The notes below the pieces were generated by a model that worked only from the letters and a program-made list of their open reading frames with translations, ran no database searches and was not told the DNA's origin. This document shows positions 1 through 9,525 of a stretch of DNA of 64,000 nt, one piece after another. Both the position numbers and the translations under genes were made by a program. Each line of letters starts with the position of its first letter. Position 1 is the first letter of the stretch. Source of the stretch: Streptomyces sp. NBC_01198 (GTDB lineage: Bacteria; Actinomycetota; Actinomycetes; Streptomycetales; Streptomycetaceae); the NCBI RefSeq assembly GCF_036010485.1, contig NZ_CP108568.1:62001-126000 (forward strand), given 5' to 3'.

Positions 1-116
1 ACGTGCGCGTCCAGCCGCCGCGAGTCCAGGTGGCCCCACTCGCCGTCGGCGCGCAGCACCTTCACCGACACCGCCTCCCCTGAACCCGGCGTCGTAGCGG
101 CGCGGCATTCTGCCAC
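1..116 (-). CDS. Possible 5' part of a gene running off the left edge
   Basis: On the minus strand an open frame runs from a GTG at 116 to the window edge, with a stretch reading VKVLRADGEWGHLDSRRLD. It looks coding but is too short to assign, and no convincing ribosome site decides the start; a GTG nearer 73 is also possible. I do not recognise the family. Confidence 0.25.
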   Translation of the reverse strand, partial: MAECRAATTPGSGEAVSVKVLRADGEWGHLDSRRLDAH

Positions 117-234
117 GCTCTTGGCCATACTTGGCCAGGCGGGCGTCAGTCGCTGTTGTCGTTCCGGTCTTGAGAGATGCGTGTCGAACGGGAGTCCCGA
201 TTGGGTGGTCTCGGAGGCTTGGGCGCATAGAGGT

Positions 235-290
235 GGGGCCTCCTGAACAGCTCGTTGGTGTCGAATCACCGAGCAACATCAGGAGGCCCC
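235..290 (+). promoter_or_regulatory. Hairpin covering the transposase ribosome binding site
   Basis: Arms GGGGCCTCCTGA (235-246) and TCAGGAGGCCCC (279-290) are perfectly complementary over 12 bp, and an imperfect inner stem (CTCG/GGTG against CACCGAG, 251-273) extends the structure. The right arm contains AGGAGG, which sits 5 bases before the GTG start of the transposase at 292. A transcript entering from outside would fold the Shine-Dalgarno into the stem, as is known for IS10 and IS50. Transposon-end status of this block is inference. Confidence 0.6.
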
Positions 291-291
291 G

Positions 292-1209
292 GTGCCGCAG
301 TGTTCCGTCTCGACGGCAGCACAGTCCAGTTGGGTCGCCCGGGAGTGTGACTGTCTGGCTCACCGGTTCGGAAACGCCGCCGACAACGGCACGCGTCAGC
401 AGTGTTATCCGTCGGACATGACGGACGCCGAGTGGGCTGCTGTTCGGCCACTGCTGCCGGTACCGGGCTGGATGCGCGGGCGGGGCGGGCAGCCGGAGGC
501 GTACTGCCACCGGGCAATACTGGACGCGGTCCGCTATCTGGTCGACAACGGAATCAAGTGGCGTGCGATGCCGGCTGATTTCCCGCCGTGGGACCGGGTC
601 TACGCGTTCTTCCGCCGCTGGCGCGACCATGGCCTGGCCCGGGAGTTCCACGACCGGCTGCGCGGGCAGGTCCGTACCCGTGCCGCCCGGGACAGCGAGC
701 CGACGGCCGGGGTGATCGACTCACAGTCGGTCAAGGCCGATGCCGTCGTCGGCGCCGACAGCCGCGGCTTCGACGGCGGCAAGCTGATCAACGGCCGAAA
801 GCGACACATCGTGGTCGACACGCTCGGCCTGCTGCTGGGCGTGATGGTCACCGCCGCGGATATCGGCGACCGCACCGCCGCCCAGGTCCTGCTCCAGCGG
901 GTGGCCGAAGCCCACCACCGGCTAGAACTGGTCTGGGCCGACTGCGGCTACACCGGAAGCCTCGTCGAGCACTGCCTGGCCGTACTCGCCCTGGTCCTGC
1001 AGGTCGTCAAACGCAGCGACAACCAGAAGGGCTTCGTGGTGCTGCCCAAACGGTGGATCGTGGAGCGCACCAACGCCTGGCTGATGCGCACCCGCCGGCT
1101 GGCCCGCGACTACGAACGCCGCACCACCACCGCCGAGGCGATGGTCCACTGGTCGATGACCCTGCTCATGACCCGCCGCCTGGCCCGGACACACCCGCAG
1201 CAGGCGTGA
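292..1209 (+). CDS. IS5-type DDE transposase
   Basis: A 305-residue transposase of the IS5/IS1182-like DDE class. The N-terminal DUF4096-like part (LTDAEW-like motif near residue 43, WRAMPADFPPWD near 90) precedes the catalytic core: D in GVIDSQSVK, D in VWADCGYTG and E in KRWIVERTNAW, followed by the usual R-x6-YERRT segment. Length and motif spacing suggest an intact protein. GTG 292 was chosen because AGGAGG lies 5 bases upstream; ATG 418 is the alternative but would clip the start of the family domain. The 3' end converges with and overlaps the broken gene at 1166-1701 by about 44 bases. Exact IS ends could not be fixed by eye. Confidence 0.85.
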   Translation: MPQCSVSTAAQSSWVARECDCLAHRFGNAADNGTRQQCYPSDMTDAEWAAVRPLLPVPGWMRGRGGQPEAYCHRAILDAVRYLVDNGIKWRAMPADFPPWDRVYAFFRRWRDHGLAREFHDRLRGQVRTRAARDSEPTAGVIDSQSVKADAVVGADSRGFDGGKLINGRKRHIVVDTLGLLLGVMVTAADIGDRTAAQVLLQRVAEAHHRLELVWADCGYTGSLVEHCLAVLALVLQVVKRSDNQKGFVVLPKRWIVERTNAWLMRTRRLARDYERRTTTAEAMVHWSMTLLMTRRLARTHPQQA

Positions 1210-1701
1210 ACCGACCCGGGCCGGGCTCGGCCAGCCAGCCCCGCGCGACCAGGTCCTTCGCCTTCGACCGCAAGCCCTCCACCCGCGCCGGCACCACGTC
1301 CATACCGAACGATGCGGCCATCTCCTGGCAGGTCAGCGGCCCTTGATGAAGCCGGACACGCTCCGCGAGGAGCTGCACCATGCGCTGGTAGTCCACCGAC
1401 AGAACCGACCAGCCGAGGCCCTCACGCCACACCGGCACCTGCGACCTCGGCTTCACCGCATCCGACCGCACCGACGGCACGTGCTCGCCCAGCGGATCCG
1501 GAGTGGTCTTCGTGCCGATGGTCTCGGCGCTGCCGGGTGCCAGCACCGTATCGACGCGCCTGCGGGCGATCGCCACTCCTGCCATTCCAGCTCGGCCGCG
1601 GCCAGCTCGGCCTGGATCCGGTCGGCCTCCTCCCGCAGCCGGCCAACGCGACGACGAGCAGCGAGCTCGTGCTGTTCCAGCAGTCCGACAACCGACGGCA
1701 T
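1166..1701 (-). pseudogene. Frameshifted coiled-coil protein often found near Streptomyces IS elements
   Basis: The N-terminal half (MPSVVGLLEQHELAARRRV, a heptad-like helix with REEADRIQAELAAAE) lies in one minus-strand frame starting at ATG 1701. The C-terminal half (VPVWREGLGWSVLSVDYQR, then LTCQEMAASFGMD and SKAKDLVARGWLAEP) continues in another frame. The switch falls near 1590, after EWQEW and before IARRRVDTVLAP. Together they match from memory a widespread Streptomyces protein of about 180 residues with an HTH-like C-terminus; function unknown. A single indel explains the break, either real decay or a sequence error. Confidence 0.6.
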
Positions 1702-1871
1702 CCCGGCCTCCCCGGCGAGTAACAACCCGACAGGCCACAACTCCCACGAAATCACCGAACCCATGCCTGACCAGCGAAAACGCCGCCCTCAAGTTCGGAA
1801 CGACAACAGCGACTGACGGGGCCGCAGGGGGCGGTTGGAGGGTTCTCGGAGGTAGCTGGCAGCCTGGGGCG

Positions 1872-2630
1872 GTGCTGATCGACGGATATGAGGACGCCCC
1901 GCTCGTTGCCGGGGAAGAGCTGCTTTCCCTGCCGGGGTTCTGGGCTGCCTACCTGATGTGGCTATGCGAAACGGAAGAGGACGAGCCGGACCCGGCATGG
2001 TTCGGCGTGGACGAGGCTGACGCCGATGCGGCGTATGAGGCACTGGCCGAGGCGGATCGATGGCCGGTCTTCCGGATTCCGTTCGGCGAAGGCCACACCG
2101 CCGTCGTGCTGGCGCGTAATCTCGCCGACGACGCGGGGACCGAGTACCTGGTGACCCATCCCTCCTGGAGCCGCCTCGGACATCTGGCAACGCTTGACGG
2201 GCACCAGGCCGGCCCTGGCCTGTCGTGGCGCGAGCTGATCCACATTGCCCGTACGCCCGATCGAACTGCCGCAGGAGTCCTTGACCCGAACGCCCGCCTG
2301 CTCCTCCTCCTGCCCGCCCTGGGCGACAGCGAGCTCCCCACCGACGCAGCCGATGTCCTCCGCGGCGCCCTGATATGGGCGGGAGCACCGGAGACGGAAA
2401 CTCACCGGGTGACCGAAGCCCTGCTCCTGGACCATCCATACTGGGAGCCGGCCGCATGGTCACTGCCGTCCCCGTCGCCGCTCTCCGGCAGCAGCGAGGA
2501 ATCCTTCACTGGCATCCTCTACTGCGACGAGCCCGGAAGCCCCCGGTGCGGAACACGCATAGCTCAGGGCATCACTCGGGAGCAGAGCAACCGGCTGGCC
2601 CATGCGCTCGGCACGTGGCCCACCACCTGA
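1872..2630 (+). CDS. Hypothetical protein, 252 aa
   Basis: The reading frame becomes protein-like from the GTG at 1872; the upstream extension of the same frame is low-complexity and antisense to another gene. The product is acidic and soluble, with no signal peptide or membrane segment. Conserved-looking stretches are HPSWSRLGHLATLDGHQ, GLSWRELIHIA and DPNARLLLLLPALGD, which resemble a Streptomyces family of unknown function. The nearest GGAGG (about 1849) is too far for a standard ribosome site, so the start is uncertain. It is the only intact gene between four broken ones. Confidence 0.6.
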   Translation: MLIDGYEDAPLVAGEELLSLPGFWAAYLMWLCETEEDEPDPAWFGVDEADADAAYEALAEADRWPVFRIPFGEGHTAVVLARNLADDAGTEYLVTHPSWSRLGHLATLDGHQAGPGLSWRELIHIARTPDRTAAGVLDPNARLLLLLPALGDSELPTDAADVLRGALIWAGAPETETHRVTEALLLDHPYWEPAAWSLPSPSPLSGSSEESFTGILYCDEPGSPRCGTRIAQGITREQSNRLAHALGTWPTT

Positions 2631-2639
2631 CCCCAGCCC

Positions 2640-3091
2640 TGTAGCGCGCGAGGTGACCAAGTGCAAGTACCGAGGTGTTTCCGGAACTCGGCGACATCGT
2701 TTCTGCCGGCTGCAGACCGCTCTCGGCGCTGACCAGCAATCGCTGCTGGATCTCGGCGACAAAGCCAGCGCGGGCGTGGGTCCACTGCTTGAGCTCGACG
2801 ATGACGTAGGACGGCTGGGAGGTATGGGGGTGCCAGCCAGCCGGCCAGCACCATATCGGCCCGCAGGCTGGACAGGGCCAGCTGGTACTCGATCAATACC
2901 TCGACATGCTGCAGTCCGGCTTCGTCCAGCACGTGGGCCAGGGCGGGCAGGCTGTTGTGCCAGGACCGTATCTCCGCGTCCTCCAGCCGGCCCAGTCGTG
3001 CCTGCCGGTGACACTTGGCCAGGTCATCGGCCAGCGTGTCCTGTTGGCAGCGGTCGATGAACTCGTGCACGGGCATCCGCAGTAGGGGCAT
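2640..3091 (-). pseudogene. Remnant of a DUF2075-like protein with PD-(D/E)XK-type motif
   Basis: From ATG 3091 the frame gives MPLLRMPVHEFIDRC, then LAKCHRQARLGRLEDAE and SWHNSLPALAHVLDEAG, leading to SLRADMVLAG. Here the frame shifts (about 2850) and the sense continues as HPHTSQPSYVIVELKQWTH in another frame, after which similarity fades. This resembles the N-terminal region of the large actinobacterial DUF2075 ATPase family, where the Asp in RAD and the ELK form a PD-(D/E)XK nuclease-like signature. The ATPase/helicase part is absent, so the gene is both frameshifted and truncated. Confidence 0.6.
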
Positions 3092-3300
3092 CGTCGTCTA
3101 CTCGGTCGGATGCGTTTCATGAAGCGGCGCGGGTGGCCCCGCGCGCGGTGGGTGCGGCCCGGTGATCGTCGGGCGGCGTTGCCTGGGCACGCGCGGTCCC
3201 GGCCCGACGAGGTTGCCCCCGCCCAGCACCGGAGCGGCCCGCCCGCACCCGCGTATGCCGCGCGTGAATGCCGTACAGGCCCGCCCCTGGGTGCAGCGGG

Positions 3301-3408
3301 CTAGATCGGGCGAGCCGGACCGCAGTTTATGGATAGGGGGGCGGGCGACTGGAAGACCTCATCGAGTATCTCGTCCATGGGCAACCTTCTGCACTCATGG
3401 AACCTCAT
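3301..3408 (-). CDS. Possible 35-aa ORF downstream of the HEPN gene
   Basis: A short minus-strand frame (MRFHECRRLPMDEILDEVF...) starts 16 bases after the stop of the HEPN gene and has the same direction. There is no clear ribosome site. The stretch between the two larger broken genes (3092-3424) otherwise shows nothing I can assign. Confidence 0.2.
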   Translation of the reverse strand: MRFHECRRLPMDEILDEVFQSPAPLSINCGPARPI

Positions 3409-3424
3409 ACCGTGGGTCTCGTCT

Positions 3425-4353
3425 TCACCGGGGCGCCCCTTGCTGGTTACGGAACGGCGACCGGTTCTCGTAGATCCACATCTTGGGACTACAGATGAAG
3501 CGGGGGTACTGCTCTTCGTAGGGGACATCGGTCCAGACGTCCTGGTTCGCAGCGAAAACTCGGCACAGGCTGGCTTGGGAGTCCTCGTCCAGCCCATCCG
3601 GGGCCAAGATGATGAACTCGTCGCCCAGCCGGTTCATGGTGAACGCGGTGATGTGCTCCAAGTGGCCGGAGAAGACGTTCAAGAGCCGTTGGGCGTCGGG
3701 CCACTTGTTGAAGGGCGGAGTGGGAAGCATGACGTACTCGATGAACCCGTGACCTCGCGCGACGAACGCCTGGAACCTGCTCCAGTCGTTGTCCTCGAGC
3801 AGGTCCGCGAGGTACTCCCCCAGATAGCCATCGCCACCGCCCAGGATGTCCGATTCGCATAGAGGAGGCAGGACCGGAAGTGGTCGACGACTCCCTGCAG
3901 ACGCACGGTGCTACTACGGAGGAGCGCGTAGGTCTGTGGCGACAGCGCACGGTTGTGGGCGAGCACGTTGCGGATCTCGCGGATCTCATCGAAGTCCCGC
4001 GCGATCGCCTGCTGATCCTGCCCTGCCAAGTGGCCGATGTCGTCCGCGATCTGCGGGGCGTTCAGCATGCACAAGAGCTGGCCCAAGTCGGACTGCCAAA
4101 TCAGATCCCCGCTGGTCTCGGCATCCAGGTGAAGGCGCTGGCGACTCTTCTCCGCAAGGCGCTCGAGGTCCCTGCGCAGTTTCGGCTCCAGGTGCTGACG
4201 CCACAGACCCCCGTATGCGCGCATCCAGGATGCCAGGCAGAGCCTGCGCAGCCATCCTTCCAAGGTATAGATGTCCCGATATGCCTGCTGGTTGATCCGT
4301 GGCACGAGGAACTCGCCATCGAATTCGAGGTCAAGTTGCTGCTCAGAGTCCAT
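3425..4353 (-). pseudogene. Swt1-like HEPN-domain protein split by a frameshift
   Basis: From ATG 4353 the first frame encodes a helical domain: YRDIYTLEGWLRRLC near residue 25, LGQLLCML near 90, and the HEPN signature REIRNVLAHNR with R128 and H133 (R-N-x3-H spacing). After LLYANR (residue 168) a one-base loss moves the sense into another frame, which continues DILGGGDGYLGEYLADLLED and runs to FRNQQGAPR at 3425. Repaired, the protein would be about 310 residues. HEPN proteins of this type are often RNases in toxin-antitoxin or abortive-infection systems; role here is inference. No long homopolymer lies at the break, so a sequencing slip is not obviously favoured. Confidence 0.65.
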
Positions 4354-4640
4354 CGTCCCGTCCGTTCCATCAGCCACCGCCTCAAACTGATGCCGACCAT
4401 TGTTCCGGGCTCTTGCCTTCGCGGACACCGTCCGTGAAGGCCCTTGATCAAGACCTGCCATGATCAAAGTGCAGCATGGAGATCGGACGACCCAGCAATG
4501 CGCCGGCCTGGAGCCGTCTGCAGCGATACCCATGGCCTCTAGTAGCCGCACCTGGACCGAGCAGCGACGTAGGTACTGTCACAGCGGTGAGACATCCGGC
4601 CCCGGCCACCGTTGCCAGGTGAGATGTGCGGGCCGGCGGA

Positions 4641-5871
4641 TCACCGCTCGTCTGCGTTCTTGGGCTCGTCCCACAGGCGGGCGAGCTTCTTCACCTTCCT
4701 CTTCCGCTTCTCGAACCACTCCGAGCGCTCCCACTCCTCATCCGGCTGCTGCTGCTCGGCTGCCTTGCGGCACTGCCTCTGGGCTTCGGCAGCCTCCGCC
4801 GCGCGCTCGCGCTGGTTCCTGCGCTGGCGGTACTCGGCTGCCGTGTGGGTGTCGGTGAGCGCTTGGAGCAGCGGTTCGGGCTCCCTGCCGCGCTCCTGTG
4901 CGACGCGGAACCACACCGGCCCCATCGGGCCGTGCTGCTGCAGGCGGTGCAGGGTCGTCATCACCAGCGGGACCTTGGCGGTGAAGTCGAGGGAGAAGTC
5001 GCCGTCGTCGGCGTCGCTCGTTCCGTAGCTGTACTCGGCGTGCTCCTGCCCGGCCCAGAACTCGCGGGACAGCCGGCCGACCGCGCGCATCCGGCCCTCC
5101 AGCGCGGTAGGGCCGGCCCCGGTGAGCACGATCGCCAGCGGCGGCAGACCCGCAAGGCCGGTGCGGCGGCAGAGCGTCTCCCAGAACGGCACCGTGTTCA
5201 TCTCGCCGATCGTGCCGTGGCCGGTGCCGGGAGGAAGTCCCGGGGCCGCACCCGTCGGGCGTAGAGGTCGGCGTATGCGCCGGCCTTGTCCGCCAGGACG
5301 TGCGCGGACTCGGTGGACCGGTCGACCTCCACCATCAGCAGCGGCACACCGGCGTCCTTGTCCTGGAACACCGCGTCCACGCGGACGTTGCGCTTACCCG
5401 AGGACGACAGCGGGTCGCGACCTCGGTGCGCCAGGAGTCGAGGCCGCCGATCCCGGCCGGGGAGCCGGGGAGCCTGCCGCCGCGGGTGAACGCCACGACC
5501 GCGGCGTTGACGGCCATGGCGTGCGGTGCGCCCCCCCGTACCGGCGCCGCGGGCGTGGCCGCCCATCACGTCGGGCTCTCGCTTCAGCTTGATGGCGGCG
5601 GAGCCCAGGCCGGCTTCGTCAGGCCCCACAGCTTCTGCGACGGCTCGCCGCGCCGGTCCGGTGCCCCGAACTTCCCCGCAGGTCCCGCAGTGCTCCCCTC
5701 CGAGAGCACCAGCCTGTCGGCCCGGAGCGCCAGCAGGGCGTTGCGGATCGCCTGTTGTCGGACAGGTGCGGCCGTACCAGCTTCCCACCGGGCAACCCCG
5801 GCGGTCCAGAAAAAACGCCGGTGCCAGCCGACCACGGCACAGCACGGCGTGGCGTGGCGTGGCGTGGCCAC
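4641..5871 (-). pseudogene. Replication-relaxation family protein, several frameshifts
   Basis: Pieces of one protein appear in order but in changing frames: RQQAIRNALLALRADRLVL (about 5760), then GLGSAAIKLKREPDVMGGH (about 5590), MAVNAAVVAFTRGG (5517), RVDAVFQDKDAGVPLLMVEVD (about 5340), and finally an intact C-terminal block from MNTVPFWETLCRRTG (5201) to a lysine-rich end at 4641. The order matches the replication-relaxation family found on Streptomyces plasmids and integrative elements. At least three frame changes make sequencing error alone unlikely. A run of four GGCGT repeats (5846-5865) lies near its 5' end. Confidence 0.6.
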
Positions 5872-6298
5872 GGGTCGGACAACGGGGTGGCCACGGGGGT
5901 GGGCAAGGGGCGGCCCGCCACGAAAGCCCGCGACACGACCCCTGCCCGGACGTCACACCAGTCACACCCCGCCTCAAATCTGTTCACTGCCGCCAGGAAG
6001 CACCGGCGGCTATCACGGGCAGCCTAGGACCAGGGGCAGCCAAAGCCCCCCGGCACCCGACCCGAGGAGAAGGCCACGAGACGCAACCCGAGGCCCGGCC
6101 ACCTGACACGGCTGGTCCACAACCTGCCGGACGCCCTGGCCGCACACGACCGCCCCACACCGACCCACCCCCCAGATCCACGCGATCCTACCGGAGCTCC
6201 AGCACAGCCCCCGCGGCCGCCGTGCCGCTGGTGAAGGTGCGCCTGCCCCAGGGCCAGGAGCATCGTGGGAGGTAGAGAACCTCATGAAGGAGTCTGAG

Positions 6299-6502
6299 AT
6301 GAGTGCCTTGGTACGCCCCCGCGAGGGCCGTATGGTCGGCGGCGTGTGCGCCGCGCTCGCCAACCGGTTCGGCACCTCCGCGACGACAATGCGCATCATT
6401 TTCCTGGTGTCCTGCCTGCTGCCCGGGCCGCAGTTCGTGCTCTACATCGTGCTGTGGATCGTCCTCCCGGACGAGAACCGGACCGCGACGCCAGCCCATT
6501 AG
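6299..6502 (+). CDS. PspC-domain membrane protein
   Basis: A 67-residue protein with the PspC core VRPREGRMVGGVCAALANRFG followed by one or two membrane spans (IIFLVSCLLPGPQFVLYIVLWIVLP) ending in PDE. This is the compact, single-domain form of PspC, an envelope-stress associated membrane protein. ATG 6299 is chosen because AAGGAG (6287-6292) lies 6 bases before it; an upstream in-frame ATG at 6284 overlaps that ribosome site. Confidence 0.85.
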   Translation: MSALVRPREGRMVGGVCAALANRFGTSATTMRIIFLVSCLLPGPQFVLYIVLWIVLPDENRTATPAH

Positions 6503-7105
6503 CCCCGACACAACACGCCGCCCCCCTGCCGTGACAAGGGTCGCGCAGCCCACCCGCACAGGCGCGGGTCAACCGCGATCGAGAGACAGGCGAGCAGCCC
6601 GCCGACCGGCCCGATCCGGCTCCCAGAGGGAAACAGACCGAACGAACCGAACCGGCCCGGCGCAACCCAGTGCTGACCGAGGGACCACCCTTGGTGACCA
6701 CCGAGCAGGCCCCCGTCACCCTGACGCGCGACGACACCGCCCCGCCCCACCGGCACCAGGCAGGCCCGCACCGTCCTCGAGCGCCTCGACACCGCGCCGC
6801 GCCAGGTCTGCCGCCCCGACCGGCCGCTGCGCGGCCGCGTGAGGCGCTGCCCGACCACCCGGCGATGCCCGCCGCGTTCACCCGTGACCCGCGCACCCCC
6901 GGCAGGACCGTGACCCAGGCCGCGCCGGGCGGGCCGGGAACCGCCGGGGGCCGCCGGCTCTCGCAGTCCGCGGTGGTGCCGGATGTTCTCGACGCCCGGC
7001 CGGAACGCATTCTGACATCTCCGGAGCAGCGGTGAGGAATCCCGGCCCCACCCCTGCCGATAAGGGACAATACGCGCAGGCCGAGCCCCTATCGAAAGGC
7101 ACCTC
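6503..7105. other. About 600 bp without a convincing gene
   Basis: Several frames are open on both strands because of the GC content, including a 121-residue plus-strand frame at 6670-7035 rich in Pro, Arg and His, but none has a ribosome site or recognisable motif. The last 60 bases should contain the promoter of the phosphatase gene at 7106. I see no repeat or hairpin worth naming. Confidence 0.4.
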
Positions 7106-8338
7106 GTGCGTCTCGCAACCGCCCGTGACAGCGCGGCGCGGAAGTTCGCCGTCACCCGGCAGAGAATTGCCCGCCACGTAGCCCCGGCATTCGGCGCGCG
7201 CGTCGCCTACCAGCCGAACGGCGACGTGCCCTCGATGGGCCGGGACGGCCCGCTGTTCGTCTCCATTGCGCTGATCACCATCATCCTCGTCCTCGGCCTG
7301 CTGCTGCGGCCCGACCAGCACCTGGCCTCGCTGCTCGTCGCGCCGCCCACCATCACGGCCGCCGCGTGCGGCATCCGGGACACCGCGATCGTGGCCACGG
7401 CGTCCGTCGGCTTCGCCCTCCTGCTCGACGCCGTCGACGGGAGCTGGGGCACGGCGATCCCCGCCATCCACGTCGTCTCGATCCTCTTCGTCACCGGCTT
7501 CGTGATCGCCCTGCGCAGGATCCGGGAACGCAACATCGGAGAACTGCTCGAGATCCGCGCCGTCTCCGACGCCGTACAGCGAGTACTGATGCGGCCACTG
7601 CCGGAACGCGTCGGCGCGTTGCGGATCGCCTCCGTCTACCACTCCTCACAACCCTGGGCCCAGGTAGGAGGCGACCTGTACGCCGCGATCCGCACGAAAA
7701 CCGGCCTGCGCTGCGTCATCGGAGACGTCCGCGGAAAAGGCCTCCCCGCCGTCGACGACGCCGTCACCCTGCTCGGCGGATTCCGCGAAGCCGCCCCCAG
7801 GGCCGCCGGCCTGCCAGAACTCGCCGCCTACCTCGAAGAAAGCATAGAGAACCACTTCCAAGACATCGAACAAACAGACGAAACCGCCGGAGAACGATTC
7901 GTCACCGCACTCTTCCTGGAAATCTCCAACGACTTCGAAACCGTAAAATCAGTCAACTGCGGCCACTACCCGCCACTCCTGGTCGGCGGCCCGAAAAGAA
8001 AAGCAGAAAACGACGTACGGAACCCGCCCCACCACTCCCCACCACTCGGCCTCAACAGCCGCAACAGCTCCGACTACCACATCGAACAACTCCACCTCGG
8101 CATCGGAGAGACCCTCCTCCTCTACACCGACGGCGTAACCGAAGCACGAAACCCCACCGGCACCTTCTACAACCTCATCGACCGAACCAGCCAATGGACC
8201 CACACCACACCCCAACGCCTCCTCCAACACATCCTCAACGACCTCCACCACCACACCAACAACCAACTCAACGACGACATCGCCATAATCGCCATCACAC
8301 GCGAACCCACACCGCCAAACAACACCCACACAACATAA
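7106..8338 (+). CDS. Membrane-anchored PP2C-type (SpoIIE-like) phosphatase
   Basis: A 410-residue protein with three hydrophobic spans between about residues 48 and 135 (for example FVSIALITIILVLGLLL), then a cytoplasmic PP2C/SpoIIE domain. Metal-binding motifs of the family are visible: VGGDLYAA, CVIGDVRGKGLPA and LLLYTDGVTEARN, plus NDDIAIIAI near the end. Such Streptomyces phosphatases usually act on anti-sigma-factor antagonists, though no partner gene lies adjacent. Start is GTG 7106. The last third uses an unusual C/A-rich set of codons (Thr, His, Asn, Pro) compared with the first two thirds, part of a strand-skewed tract that continues past the stop. Confidence 0.85.
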   Translation: MRLATARDSAARKFAVTRQRIARHVAPAFGARVAYQPNGDVPSMGRDGPLFVSIALITIILVLGLLLRPDQHLASLLVAPPTITAAACGIRDTAIVATASVGFALLLDAVDGSWGTAIPAIHVVSILFVTGFVIALRRIRERNIGELLEIRAVSDAVQRVLMRPLPERVGALRIASVYHSSQPWAQVGGDLYAAIRTKTGLRCVIGDVRGKGLPAVDDAVTLLGGFREAAPRAAGLPELAAYLEESIENHFQDIEQTDETAGERFVTALFLEISNDFETVKSVNCGHYPPLLVGGPKRKAENDVRNPPHHSPPLGLNSRNSSDYHIEQLHLGIGETLLLYTDGVTEARNPTGTFYNLIDRTSQWTHTTPQRLLQHILNDLHHHTNNQLNDDIAIIAITREPTPPNNTHTT

Positions 8339-8567
8339 ACACCACACCCAAACAGAACACCCACCGAGCGCACCGGCACGACCGGCCGACTCCCGATCCA
8401 GAAACACCGCCCGGCCCCAGGCCCACCCCGAACACCAGGCCCCACAACCGGCCACCCGCACTACACCACCGACTGACAAGGAACCAGGCGGTCAGCCCGA
8501 ACCGCACCCCCACCCCAAACCCGACAGCACCCGAGACGTCAACGCCACCCGCTGCCTGCCAACAGGC
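8339..8567. other. C/A-rich intergenic tract
   Basis: This stretch, together with the last 300 bases of the preceding gene, is strikingly rich in C and A and poor in G and T on the plus strand (runs such as ccacaccaacaacc). No gene with a ribosome site was found in it. The bias fades after about 8570. Confidence 0.5.
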
Positions 8568-8948
8568 TCACAGGCAGTCGCAGTTCGTCCCATACAGAAG
8601 GAACCACACGACGAGCACGACGAGAACGGTCACCAGGGTCAGACCCACCCGGCGAACCCGAAACGGCCCCGGATGCCGCAACTGCGTGAACACCACAACG
8701 GCACCCGGGAACAGCACCACGACAGCCCCCGAGGTGAGCGCGGCGCTCCGCTGCCACGCCCAGTAGAACCCCGCCCCGACTCCGATCAGGAACAGACAAC
8801 TCACGATCTGCACAACGACCTCGCCGACAGACTCCACGACGAACTCCCCGATCCACGACCGGGGCGCACGCAGGCCGCTCTCCTTCCGGCTCCGCGCAGC
8901 CGGCCGAGCTGTACCTTCGGCCGGTTCGTCGTCCACCCCGCCGCCCAT
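8568..8948 (-). CDS. Small integral membrane protein, 126 aa
   Basis: The protein starts with a polar stretch (MGGGVDDEPAEG) and then has three hydrophobic segments: VVVQIVSCLFLIGVGAGF near residue 60, LTSGAVVVLFPGAVVVF near 85 and LTLVTVLVVLVVWFLLYG at the C-terminus, ending in NCDCL. Charges between the spans are consistent with a real membrane protein. ATG 8948 is preceded by a G-rich stretch rather than a clean ribosome site. The same frame is open further upstream to 9203 but becomes low-complexity. No family recognised. Confidence 0.55.
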   Translation of the reverse strand: MGGGVDDEPAEGTARPAARSRKESGLRAPRSWIGEFVVESVGEVVVQIVSCLFLIGVGAGFYWAWQRSAALTSGAVVVLFPGAVVVFTQLRHPGPFRVRRVGLTLVTVLVVLVVWFLLYGTNCDCL

Positions 8949-9525
8949 CCGCCCCCCGGGTGCCCATGGCTCCTGCTGCAGTGAACCTGATCCTGGAGGC
9001 GCGGCGCGCCCCGGGACGGAGTCTCGGGCAATCCGACGACACCCCCCGCCCCCGAGCACTTGAAAGTCCCGCAACACCTGACAGGAATTCGCCCGCACAG
9101 CCGCGCCTACGAGACCGGAACCGCCCCCGCAGCCCACTGTCGACTCCAGGTAGCACGAGACGACAGCGTTCACCGTCCCCCAGCCCCGCAGATCCGACCA
9201 CACGCTCCCCTGAGCACCAGCACACCGAACCGAACCCGATCACCCACAGCCACCGGCTCAAGAACGTCCGAAACACACCCCACCAGCCCAGCAAAGGCCT
9301 CAGCCTCACGGCGCAAGGTCCACATGACAAGCAGGACAGCGATACCGCCCACGTAACGCCACCTGCCACATCCACACCCGCCACCAACCACCAAGACCGA
9401 CTCCCAGGCGAGAATGATCAACCCCCGCCGCGACCGGTCACCCATCCGGTGACCCCGGGCTGCACGAACCCCCGGGGAGTCCTAGCCTGCGGGCAGGGGG
9501 CTGCTGCCTGCGGGAAGGACCGGTC
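8949..9525. other. Intergenic region upstream of ku
   Basis: The only weak candidate is a minus-strand 91-residue frame (9170-9445) with a hydrophobic segment near GGIAVLLVMW; it lacks a ribosome site and I do not annotate it. The right end holds the inverted repeat listed at 9436-9454 and presumably the ku promoter. Confidence 0.35.
9436..9454. promoter_or_regulatory. Inverted repeat upstream of ku
   Basis: GGTCACC-N5-GGTGACC, a perfect 7-bp inverted repeat about 70 bases before the ku start. Its position fits an operator. No regulator gene is adjacent, so the binding protein is unknown. Confidence 0.35.

Noticed and set aside
5846..5865. Four GGCGT repeats
   Set aside because: Simple-sequence repeat in a decayed gene with no other support for function
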